DNA of 64,000 bases from Leishmania mexicana MHOM/GT/2001/U1103 (taxonomy: Eukaryota; Euglenozoa; Kinetoplastea; Trypanosomatida; Trypanosomatidae), in the NCBI RefSeq assembly GCF_000234665.1, contig NC_018328.1, positions 372,001 through 436,000 of the forward strand, read 5' to 3'. Position 1 is the first letter of the stretch; the number at the start of each line of letters is the position of its first letter. Under the pieces are notes generated by a model, which saw nothing but the letters and a program-made list of their open reading frames with translations, had not been told where the DNA came from and did no database searches. This document shows, one piece after another, positions 30,284 through 40,400 of this stretch. The translations under genes and the position numbers were made by a program.

Positions 30284-31215
30284 TAGGATCTCCTCTCACC
30301 CACACCCCACCCCACCCACCCTTACCCCTCCCCCTACCTTCGCGCGCGCGTCTGGGCGCCTGCATCGCTTCTTGTACGCTAAGGCATTCTTTGCCTTTGC
30401 TCCCCTCCCCTTCTCCTTTTTTCCCCCAGTGTCGCCACCGCGCACACATACACACGTGCGCGCCACACGTGTGCCCGCCGTGTCTGTTCTCCGTTCCTCC
30501 CTCCCTCCCTACGTCTGTCCCTCCCCACCCACCCCCACTGTCGATCTTCGGATCTATGAGCGATCGGCGATGGGGGAGGGCGGGGTGCAACGCGGACACC
30601 AAGCTGGAGGAGTACGCATATACAAGGCGGTGGAAAACGCAGCCAAGTGGGCTCATTCGAAGGCGATCATCGTGTGGGTTTTGGTCCACCGCCACCACCC
30701 GCCCACCCACCCTCTCCTTGCCTTTCTCTCCCACCTCCACTGAGAAAAGGGAAGCTGTGACGGGCACAACGCAACCCGTCGAGAGCGCTTGTCAGCACCG
30801 TTCCAGCAAGGGATGCGCCTCCAACTTTCTGTGTGTCTTTCTCTGCGCTCTGTGGCCTGCGCACCCACCATATGCCTCCCGCCTCGCACTGAACCCTCTC
30901 TTCCCTCACGCGCACACACACATGGCTCGCCCCTCCTCTTCGGATAACGTTCCACAGAGGACAGCGCACTCGTGACACTCGTGCACTTCGTGCATTATAG
31001 AAAGCGGTGCTCACCGACACACAGACACACACGCACACGCACAGAGAGTCGACTGCACACACCCACATGCCAAGCACCCCCTTCGCTTCCCCCTAGTCTT
31101 GGGCGCACGCAGGCTGACGCAGACGCCTTTGGCATGCACTCTGGTAGAAGTAGATTCCAGTAGATTCTCTGACCACCATCAGCGCAGTGCCCTCCTCCTT
31201 CCTCGGACGCCATTC
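30284..31215. other. Intergenic spacer
   Basis: C/T-rich for most of its first 250 bp (30290-30350, 30400-30430 and 30490-30545), with a CA-rich stretch at 31015-31045. No gene seen. Confidence 0.6.
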
Positions 31216-34200
31216 ATGTCAGGCGCCCCGTCGCCACGACTTCCGTCGGAAGGGGAGTCGATGTCACGACCCCACTCGCCACCGCCGCCGCCGAGTGTGC
31301 CGAACACCACGCGGCGTTCACGCTCACAAGGGGGTAGCACAACTCCAGAGGATCTGCCAGGTCTGCACAGCTCCGGCGATGTGAGTGGAGAGGCGACTAG
31401 CTTACAGTTCGGCAGAGCCCAGCGGAGCGAACCGCTATCCGCTCGGGCGTGCGAGCCACACCAGTCGCGTTCACTTGGCGCCACGCTCTTGCCTACCTCC
31501 CCACAGCGCACGAGCCGCCCTCTCAGCGGCGGCGGTCGCCACAGTGCAACCGCCGCCGCTGCTGCCACATGTTCCCCATCTTCGCTGATCCACTCGACGC
31601 CGCGTCGACGTATGCGCAACAGCCGCAGCTATAGCCCCACGCTCGCGATTGCCGAAGCCGAAGCAGTCCGCGCCGCCCGCGAGTTTTCGATGGACATGTA
31701 CCGGGAGCTGCATCAGAGAAAGTTCAAGTCCGTCAATGAAGAGCTCGACTTCTTGCGAAAGGACTTTGTGGCCTCTCGAAAAACGCTTGCCTTGCTTCAC
31801 GAGGACAACCTCCGCCTCGAGCGGGAGCTCATGGCGCGGGTTGTCGAGATAAACGAAGTGCAGGGGAAACTGGAAGACGCGCAGAGGGAGGCTGAGCAGG
31901 AAACCCCGAGCCAGTCCGGGCGGGTCTGCAGCAGCGGGAGTCGTGGCCGGATGTGCAGCGGCAGCAGTTGTGAGAAACAGGACCTCGATGACTTCGGACG
32001 ATGCGAGGTGTGCGGAGCGTCCCGCACATGGACCGATGCCGGCGACACGGTGCAGGTGCGCGTGGACACCACCGCCGAAGGCGGCGAAGGAGATCGGCAG
32101 CGCCCGCGCGGAGGCGCGGAGAAGAATGCATCAGCAACAAAGGCGTCTGCTCGTGTGTCCACGCTGCGCACTGGCCTCTCCCTTTACGCGGTGAGTGGAC
32201 AGCGGAGAAGCGGCGCACCCGCCGCCAGCGGGACGTCAGCGCGAGACCCCGACGGCGCCGATTCTCAGCAGCTCATTCGAGATCTTCGTGCCAACCTGGC
32301 GCGCCGTGACACCGCTCTGAACGAGGTACAGATGGAGCTTGGCTCTCTGCAGCACATCCGCCACACGCTGGAGACGGAGCTCTGTGGGCTACAGGGTGAG
32401 CTTTCGGACGTGAAAACACAGCGAGATGCGCTGCAGGCGCGACTGACGGCGCAGGAAGGGCTGCACACCGCCACGGTCGCGCAAGCTAGCGACCTCGAAG
32501 CACAGGTGCAGCAGCTGAAGAAGGAAAAGGACGACGTGCAGAGTCAACTGACGACGGCGCAGTTGCTATACGAGCACACCGGACCCATGAGCAACGGCGG
32601 ATCGCCTGCATCCGCCGCTGGAGTAGGCGGCGGCCGTGCGCACGCGCACGAGGAGGCGCTGCGAGAGCAGCTGCAGTTGTACCGGTCAAAGTGGCAGACC
32701 GCCGAAGACCAGATGGAGCACCTGCATGAGCGGATCTCCCAGCTGCAGCGTCAGCTCGTCGCTGGCGGCGCAGAGGACGGGGCTACGGTGGGGCCTCTGA
32801 AGCCGGTGGCGAGCGAGCTCTGCGGTCCCGACGAGGCTGTTGTCCAGAAAGCGAAGTACATTGCCGATATGGCGGCGCTTCGCCGGCAGCACCAGGAGCA
32901 GGTACAGCTCCACATCGAAGAGGAGCAGCGACTGCAGCGGCGACTTGAGCGAGCGCAGGAGAACGCTGCCTTCCATGAGGACCAACTGCGTCAACAGCGA
33001 CAGGATGATGCGCGCCAGCACCACAGTGAGGTGCAGGCGCTACAGGCACAGCTCCGCACGGCACAGGGCGAACTTGTGAAAGCCCAAGAGGACCGCGAGC
33101 ATCTAGCGCGGCAGCTGCGTCGCTCCACTGAGCAGCAAACCACCGTTGAAGTACTACGCAGCCAAGTCGATCAGCTGAAGCAGCGACTCGGTGAAGTGGG
33201 GGCAGAGCTGGCGCAGGTGCGCGGGAGAGAGAAGGAGCTCTCCCTGCAGGCCCAGCGCGAGCGTCTGGAGCGCGCCAAGGCCGAGCACGACCTGGAGGGA
33301 GCGCAGGAGATGCTGGAACGTGAGAAGACGGAGGCCCAGTACCTGCGCGAGGAACTGATGATAACTCGCGAGCGGCTCGGTATGCACGAGGCTATGGATG
33401 AGTCAGTGACAGGCGCGGCGCCAGCACGCCCGTCCCCCTCCTCCACACGCGCACCCAGCGCCACCGCCGCAGAGGGCGACGCGGCAACTCTCTCCTCGGA
33501 GCTGAAGGGCTACGTTGGCCTCATGCGCGTGAACGCGGCCTTGCAGCGGCGCATCGAGGAGCTGGAAGCGCAAGCGCTGGCTTGTCATGGAAGCGACATT
33601 GGAAACTGTGGCAGCAAGGCCAGCGACACAGAGAACACGCAGCCGGCACAGCCGACGGATCCGGCACGTGAGGGACCCACATTGCCGGAGGCGCCACCCG
33701 ACGACGCCTCCCCGCCCTCGGCACTGGAGCAGCAGCAGGCGGCGCACCTTCAGGCAGAGCTTGCTTCGGCCCTACAGAGTCAGCGTGCCCTCATGGAAAG
33801 CTTGGCAGAGGCAGAAAAAGAGCGACATCAGCTAATCGAAGACAACCAGACGCTCGCTGACGGCGTCGAGCTGCTCGAGAGGCAGCTGCGCAAGTATCAA
33901 GCAAAGTTTGCGCGCAGGGCGATCGCGGTGGACACCAGGGACACCCCTGCTGAGGCCACACCGTCTGCTCCCTCGGCAGATGTGAAGCCGCACATACACG
34001 CTGATGTGGTGGTAGAGTCAAAGAGGCGCTGCCACCGATGCGGCTCCACACAACAGTGGGACACCCGCGTGCGCAGTCGCCTGGAGACGGCCCGCGCTCA
34101 AGATCACGATGTACACGTGCGGAAAAGCGCAGACAGGACGCTGCGACAACCGAAGCTGCCGCAAGAGAATGAGAGCGAGGCGACACACCCGAGCCTGCAC

Positions 34201-34653
34201 CCTGTGTGCAGCGACTGTCGAGGCAGCTCCGGCCGCCTCACTGCGACTGCGAGCACCACACGCCCAGCATCGGCTGCATCCTTTGCCGCCGCGCGTGGTA
34301 TCGCCGTGACCGGGGCGGCGGGTCGCACTGATGTTGTGCGCTGCCACTCCCCACCGTGCACGGTAGGCTGGGTCACCGAGCTTGGCCCGGTGCCCATGTC
34401 GTGGCTTCAGTCACCATTGCTCTCACCTCCCTCGGTACCGTCTTCCCCTTCCCTCCCACCTTCGCAGCCATCACCGCGTGAGACTCACGGCAATGACACC
34501 GGGCGTCCGGCTGCGGCGCAAATCACCCACGAAAGTTCAGAAGAGCAACAGGGACGATTTTTTCCGCCAACGCCTCGCCACCGCCGGCGCGTGCACGGAA
34601 GCATCCTACCGCCGGTATACTACCCCCCTCTCCTGGCACGCAGCCGTGACTAG
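31216..34653 (+). CDS. Coiled-coil protein with CxxC zinc-knuckle motifs
   Basis: The predicted 1145-residue protein has a Ser/Pro/Arg-rich N-terminal ~150 residues. Long heptad-rich helices follow (about 165-230, 355-470, 485-730 and 830-900), rich in Gln, Glu, Arg and Leu and typical of a cytoskeletal or flagellar scaffold. Two cysteine motifs share a pattern: RCEVCGASRTW with Cys263/Cys266, and RCHRCGSTQQW with Cys939/Cys942. A further Cys-x2-Cys at 998/1001 could complete a zinc site with the second. The C-terminus is Pro/Ser-rich. Upstream frame to 31099 begins with TTG and is ignored; ATG 31216 follows a C/T-rich stretch. I do not recognise an orthologue. Confidence 0.72.
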   Translation: MSGAPSPRLPSEGESMSRPHSPPPPPSVPNTTRRSRSQGGSTTPEDLPGLHSSGDVSGEATSLQFGRAQRSEPLSARACEPHQSRSLGATLLPTSPQRTSRPLSGGGRHSATAAAAATCSPSSLIHSTPRRRMRNSRSYSPTLAIAEAEAVRAAREFSMDMYRELHQRKFKSVNEELDFLRKDFVASRKTLALLHEDNLRLERELMARVVEINEVQGKLEDAQREAEQETPSQSGRVCSSGSRGRMCSGSSCEKQDLDDFGRCEVCGASRTWTDAGDTVQVRVDTTAEGGEGDRQRPRGGAEKNASATKASARVSTLRTGLSLYAVSGQRRSGAPAASGTSARDPDGADSQQLIRDLRANLARRDTALNEVQMELGSLQHIRHTLETELCGLQGELSDVKTQRDALQARLTAQEGLHTATVAQASDLEAQVQQLKKEKDDVQSQLTTAQLLYEHTGPMSNGGSPASAAGVGGGRAHAHEEALREQLQLYRSKWQTAEDQMEHLHERISQLQRQLVAGGAEDGATVGPLKPVASELCGPDEAVVQKAKYIADMAALRRQHQEQVQLHIEEEQRLQRRLERAQENAAFHEDQLRQQRQDDARQHHSEVQALQAQLRTAQGELVKAQEDREHLARQLRRSTEQQTTVEVLRSQVDQLKQRLGEVGAELAQVRGREKELSLQAQRERLERAKAEHDLEGAQEMLEREKTEAQYLREELMITRERLGMHEAMDESVTGAAPARPSPSSTRAPSATAAEGDAATLSSELKGYVGLMRVNAALQRRIEELEAQALACHGSDIGNCGSKASDTENTQPAQPTDPAREGPTLPEAPPDDASPPSALEQQQAAHLQAELASALQSQRALMESLAEAEKERHQLIEDNQTLADGVELLERQLRKYQAKFARRAIAVDTRDTPAEATPSAPSADVKPHIHADVVVESKRRCHRCGSTQQWDTRVRSRLETARAQDHDVHVRKSADRTLRQPKLPQENESEATHPSLHPVCSDCRGSSGRLTATASTTRPASAASFAAARGIAVTGAAGRTDVVRCHSPPCTVGWVTELGPVPMSWLQSPLLSPPSVPSSPSLPPSQPSPRETHGNDTGRPAAAQITHESSEEQQGRFFPPTPRHRRRVHGSILPPVYYPPLLARSRD

Positions 34654-35557
34654 CTCGTCGCCAGGGCACCCGCCACCGCCACGACTGCCATGGTGATGGT
34701 GGTGGTGGAAGAACAGCAATGTAAAGGGAGCCGTGCGCGACCTCTCTGCTCATCCCGGCGCCCAGTCTTTACACACCCGCCGTTGTCGCTGAGCTGGTTG
34801 AGTTCGGGTGTGTGACTGTGCCTGTGGTGTTTCTCGCTTGCCTTCTCCTCGCAGCGCCGTCTACGGACGTGTGTGATGGATGCATAGCTTCGTCACATCC
34901 GCGCATGGGTGTACGAGTGGGGGAGGAGCGGGGGCGGGGAGTGTGTTCAGTGAGCACATTCACCACCATCGCAGCGCAGCACGGGGCCTCTTGCAATGCG
35001 CACCTCCTCCCAGGGTGCGTTTTGCCTGCAAGATCGAACGAGTGCGGCACAGCAGTGGGAAGAGGTGCGCATACGCGGTGTTACGGCAGAGAGGCAGATG
35101 TAACCGTCGACAGCGTCGCCTCGCTGCTGTCGAGCTTCGGAGGAAGAGGGGGTTGCTGGTCAAGCGGTTGAGTCGCGTGTACCTCTGCTTCAAGCTTTGT
35201 TTTGTTTGTGAGTGAAGCTTCACCATACACCTCCCACCTCGCACGCCACCACGTCGCTCGTGCGCGTGCGGTGCGACAAAGAAAAGGGCGACGTGGTGGC
35301 GAAAGTCCCTTCGCACGTGGCTTCCCTCACTCCCTCCTCCTCTTCATGTCGCACCTCAACCCTTCTGAGCCGATGATGGCAAGTCGTATACTGGGTGGCA
35401 CGCGGCTCCTCCTCGTCCCCCTATCATCGTGTCTGTGAGCGCAGGCGCACACAGCCTCCATCATTGTTGCCGTCCTCATCACCGCATACCTCTTCTCCTC
35501 CCGCTGCCCCCCCCCTTCCTCACCCCTCCTCCTCACTTAAAGGGGGCGTGGCAACTG
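34654..35557. other. Intergenic spacer
   Basis: Spacer with a clear C/T-rich block at 35470-35535, likely part of the acceptor for the EF-hand gene. No gene seen. Confidence 0.6.
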
Positions 35558-36700
35558 ATGAAGACAACGGTGACTCGCCAGCTGTGCAGTCGCGGCTGGC
35601 GTCTCTCACTGGGCTCTTCAGCTCTCCCTGCTCACCTATCCCACTGGAATGGCCTGTCACGCACCATGACGGGTGCTGCACTGGCAGCACCCGAAGCACG
35701 CGCTCGCACGACCACGTCTCTCACCTGCCCCATCGTTTGCCTGCGCCGCTTCTTCTGGAACCCCTTCGCGTCGGGCACCAGAGCCACCGCTTCCGCAATG
35801 CGCGACTCCGCTCAGCACCGGCATGCCGAGCAGCACGCTACAATAGCGGAGAAGGCGCACCGTGACGCCGACCTTGAGAATGAGCAGCTTCTTGATGCGT
35901 GCCTGGACCTGCTCGATATCTGCAGCGGCAACGCGGCCGGCTCAGCGCCGTCCAGCGCGCTCGATGGGCTTGCACGTGATCGGATCTGGGAGCTTGTGGA
36001 AGTCCTCCTGCATGACCACCACCGCACCCCGGCGGAGCAGTTCGACCTGGTCTACACCGCGCTGTGCATGCCGGCCGCGCAAGATCACCGGCAGGTGCAG
36101 CGGAGCCTGCTGGTGGTCCTTCGCTCCATCGTCCCGGAGACGCTCTACCGCGTGTTTGAGAGCGTGGATCTCTTTGTGCTGCGAGATGATGCGCAGTCGC
36201 TGCACCAGCGTGACGTGCTGATGAAGTTCGCACACGCCCAGCTTGGCGACCTTCACGTGCCGGACGGTTTGGCGGAGGAGGAGGTGTTGTCCCTGTACGT
36301 GGACGACATGAGGGCGGCGTTTCCGGTCCTCGTCACCTGTCCTGCGTGGCAAGTGTTGGAGCGCGAGGCGACAACGATCGCCTTGAAGTCTAAGCTCTTT
36401 GCATTGCTCAGCCGCCTGTGTGCCGAGTTCGACGAGGAAAGGACGGGCAAGGTGAAGCTGGCGGATCTGCGCTCCACGGCGGAGCGCGTCCTGGGGACAG
36501 ACCAGGCATCGTGCCTGCTCGAAGGAGCACAGGCGGACAAGGACGGCAAGATTGCCTACGCACAGCTGGTGGCCCTACTCTCACGACCGCCCCCGAAAAA
36601 GCAGGCACCGGTCGAGGCCAAGCAAAGGCTCGAAGAGACGCAGAGGACAGTGTGTGGTGGTGGGGAGGGGTGCGCTAGTCGTGGCCGATCGGTGCCGTAA
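35558..36700 (+). CDS. EF-hand protein, possibly mitochondrial
   Basis: This predicts 380 residues. The N-terminus (MKTTVTRQLCSRGWRLSLGS) lacks acidic residues and is rich in Arg, Ser and Leu, as in a mitochondrial presequence. The centre is all-helical and unfamiliar (LENEQLLDACLDLLDICSGN onward). Near the C-terminus is an EF-hand pair. Loop 1 (292-303, DEERTGKVKLAD) keeps Asp at position 1 and Gly at 6. Loop 2 (325-336) has Gln at both positions 1 and 12, so it probably binds calcium poorly or not at all. The tail is Lys-rich. Alternative starts at MTGAALAAPE or MRDSAQHR would remove the presequence-like part; 35558 is preferred as the first ATG after the C/T block. Confidence 0.65.
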   Translation: MKTTVTRQLCSRGWRLSLGSSALPAHLSHWNGLSRTMTGAALAAPEARARTTTSLTCPIVCLRRFFWNPFASGTRATASAMRDSAQHRHAEQHATIAEKAHRDADLENEQLLDACLDLLDICSGNAAGSAPSSALDGLARDRIWELVEVLLHDHHRTPAEQFDLVYTALCMPAAQDHRQVQRSLLVVLRSIVPETLYRVFESVDLFVLRDDAQSLHQRDVLMKFAHAQLGDLHVPDGLAEEEVLSLYVDDMRAAFPVLVTCPAWQVLEREATTIALKSKLFALLSRLCAEFDEERTGKVKLADLRSTAERVLGTDQASCLLEGAQADKDGKIAYAQLVALLSRPPPKKQAPVEAKQRLEETQRTVCGGGEGCASRGRSVP

Positions 36701-37415
36701 TTAAAAGAGTGAGGCGTCGTGGATGCAGAGCCGTGCCACGCTGATAAGCAAAACGCCGGCGTCCGAGACGATCCAAGCACGGACGCACGAACAAAGTATG
36801 AGAGGGGGAGGGAGAGAGCATCACTCGGTGCGTTGTCGTCCCCCACCCTCCCCCGCTCTCTCTCTCGGTGTTGCGAAACCATGGCGCCCTGCAAGATACA
36901 CGGCATCTAATCCCGAAGATCCGTCTCTGTGAGGGGGAAGGGAGGAGGGGATGAGTAGCCTGGCGTCGGAGACGCACCGCACTCTACTGCTGTCGTGTGG
37001 CTCCTCCCCCTCCCCTTCCCCTCTCACGCTGCACGCCGTCCCGTCACGCACCACGTGAGACGCAGAACAGAGGAGCGGCACACCGGCGAGAGCGCCGGCG
37101 CGAGGATCGCCAGTGGCTCAGCGCCTGTGCTTCGGTGCGTCGAACCAGCGTTGTCTTCCCACCACTCTCCCGCTCTCTCTCAGAGTCCTCAGTCTCTCGC
37201 CGTTTTTTTCTCCTCGTGTGTCTGTGCCTCCCAGTCACTGCCAACAACACCCACCACCACCACCACCGGCAGTGCGCGACTGCGGCCCCCCTCCCCTCCC
37301 ATCCCCTCCCCCTTCCAGTGCTCACTCTCACAGACATAGACGCGCACGGCCCCAGGAGGCACCTCGCAAAGCCTCCGTTCACTCTCTGCATCTGGAGGAA
37401 GGGTCAGAGCAAGGC
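36701..37415. other. Intergenic spacer
   Basis: Spacer containing a strong pyrimidine tract and candidate acceptor before the polymerase gene. The polymerase frame is open upstream to 37113, but that part begins with GTG and lies in the pyrimidine-rich signal region. Confidence 0.6.
37202..37234 (+). promoter_or_regulatory. Candidate spliced-leader acceptor for the mitochondrial RNA polymerase gene
   Basis: A T-run and C/T-rich tract end in CCCAG at 37230-37234. Splicing there leaves a ~181-nt 5'UTR without an ATG before 37416. A second acceptor near 37330 is also possible. Confidence 0.45.
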
Positions 37416-40400
37416 ATGCGCCGCAGCGCGGTACTCCGAAAGGCGCTTCCGCCTCTCCGCCTCTCGACAAGCGGGAGAGTCGACGAGGAGGCGCAGCCAA
37501 CCGCCCAGCCTCTCGCGGCGTCGTTGCATACGTGCACCAGCAATGGCATTTCACCTCGCTGCTTCGGCGATGTGGACATGAGCACCCGACTCACCTCCCC
37601 ACTCTCATCCGCCGTGAAACGGGCGATGACGTTACTGTGTAGCAACATCGCTACCGCCAGCCGGCCTTCCGTAACGCTGACGTGCACCATGCGGTGGTAC
37701 GCGACGCCCTCAGCTGAGGAGTCTGTCTTCGATGTTGACGCAAAAGACGCTCTCACCGACGCTGGCTCAGCTGAAGCGCGCGCTGAGCGTCCGGCAAGAA
37801 CGAAGAAGGCCTCGAAGAGGACCACAGTCACATCGGGTCCAGCAACCATAACGAAGCCACCGATCCCGGCGCCACCCACCTCCAGCAGCAGCAGCAGCTC
37901 CTCTGCTCCGCCGCTGCGAGGGACTCAGCAGTCTGACAACCTAACGGCTACCCCCCAGCCTGCTGCGCACGAAGCCAAGGTGGCAGGTGGAGAGGGTGGC
38001 AGTGATGCCGTCGCCGGCAGACCAGATGCAGATGTACACGAAGGAGGAAGCCGTCTCGTGAAGGACGAGGCAGAACACGCCGCCGCAGTGGCAGGCGCGG
38101 ATGACGAGGATGACAACAGTATCACCTTCTCTGAGGTGACCTCGGTCTCGGACCTCTTTGAGATAGATGAGGTGAAGCTGACTGCAGCGAAGGCGGATCC
38201 CGCAACAGCTACGAAAGGCGCGCACCAGCACGCTGGCGACCACTCCAGTGTGTCTGGTGCCACGGAGCGCAGAGGTACTTTATCCGCCTTCGCAGTACCC
38301 TCCAATCACAGTAGAAGCGGTAATGAAAGCGCTGCGGCCGGCATCGAGGACACGCTCTTGAGCGATCCGTTTCACGTACCGAGCGTGGACGACGACGCGT
38401 TCGCACGGGACGGGGACCTGCCGGCCTCAGCGGCGGCGAGCTACAGTGCCGTCTCGAGCCCAAAAAACCTCAACGAGAACGTGCTCTCCGCCGTTGACGT
38501 GCTGTGCGACGATTTATTTCACTGCAAAGCTTCTGTCTTGCGCTCCTTCGCCCGAACGCGCTCCATTTCGGCTTATAAAAAGGTAGAGGTGGTGCTGCGC
38601 CTCCTCGAGAAGGCCCACCACGACGCCCATGGCGAGAGCAACGACCTCAGCGTCACGCGTCGCCTGCTGGGCGACGTCTTCGATGAAAACGTTCGCACAA
38701 GCGGGCTGCGCATGGCGTGGACGAACAAATCGCTGGAGGCGGCGCACATTGAAGAGGCGTGCGAGTCCCACCTTAGTTTTGACTTGCTCGCGAACTCGAC
38801 GAAGGCGCTCATGGTGCGGCGGCACGCGGGCGAAGTCTCGCGTGTGCTGCGCAAGCTCACCCGGGTGTTTCAACAAGAGCAGGAGCAGATCTCCCTCGCC
38901 GCAGTCGGTGGCGTGTTCCGCAATTACCGCGCGGCCGCCGACGAGCTGGTGCGGGAGCTGCCGGTGTGCGAGCTGCTCAGCCCCTTTGCGGGCTACCTCG
39001 TCAGCTATGTGCGCTACGGCGCCACGAAGGAGACGCTGACGCGGGCCGATGTGAACGAGCGCCTTGTCCAGCTGGGCGTGGTTCAACCCACTGTCCAGGA
39101 GGCGGACGACAGCACCTTGCTGCACCGCCTCATGGGGCTCCTCGACCCCGCTGTGCAGCAGGTCGAGCGGCGGGCGGAGTGCTTTCGCCACGCGGAGCAG
39201 ATGCGAGTGGTTGGGATGGAGAACAGCGACGTTATCGCGAACACCATCCGCGCCTTCAGCGAAGTGTCCCACACCAAGTGGAACACCCAAGCAGCACCGG
39301 ACTGGGTGCACGACCTCGCGCGACTCTTCTGCAACTGGGAAGCGATCCTCCGCACCGACCTGCCACGGTTCGAGGAGGTGCCGCGGCACTTCTTTGACTG
39401 CATCCTCTCTGGTGTGGTCTACCTCTACATCGCCCAGCGCGTGTACGGCAACTCGGTGGGAGCGACTGTCGTGCCGCTGTACCAACGCCTGGCCGTAAAG
39501 AAGTCGCTGCGGCTGCACTTCAACAACGACGATAACACGGAGAGCGCGTTGCGCGACATCATGTCCTACGTGCAGGCCGGCGTGACGGAGGTGCGCGGTG
39601 GCGTGCGTGGCGAGTTCTTTGCTGGTGTTCTCTCACAAATGCAAGGCGCCTTCCAGGACGCGCAGGAGGAACGGTCGGCCCTGCATGATGAGCGCGTCGC
39701 CGTCATCTTGAACGCCGTCTGCGATATGGGGACGAACTGCACTCGCTCTGCCGGTCTCTTCACCCTCCTCGTGAAGATCACGGAGGACCTCGCCTTCCAC
39801 TTCCGCTTCCAGCGCATCTACAAAAGGCTGAGCGCGCCAGACCGCGTCACCATCCGCACGAACGGGAGTATTCGCATGTCGCAGACGCTGGAGTACTTCG
39901 AGAAGGAGTTGCACGTGACGCCCATCTCCACGAAGGCAGTCGGCTTCCTGGTGGTGCAGCTGCTCTATCTGTCCTTTCGCGGCGATGGCAGCAAGCGGCC
40001 AGTGCTCGAGCGCTTTGCGAGCGTGACCGGGGCGACGGAGCTGGACATGGTCGGCCTCACTGAGATGGCGGCTACGTCAGTGCGCGACCTGCATGTCGCC
40101 TTTCCCCCGCAGCTCTCCTACAACTCGTGGCTGAATGAATCCGACACCCGTGAAAAGTCTGTGTACGGCGTGTTGCCGTCCGTGGCGGTGAAAGGGTCGG
40201 CGAATCAGGCAATGATTGTGTCGCAGGCGCCGATGCTGAAGGCGCTCGACGCCATCTCGCGTGTGCCATGGCGCATAAACAAGTACATGCTGCATGTGCA
40301 GGAGGCGATTGTGCGCGAGGGATTTGGGTTCGGCAAGATTCGGCCCGGCTTCTACCCTCTTCACTACTACTATATGAGCGACGGCGAAGTCCGGTACCCG

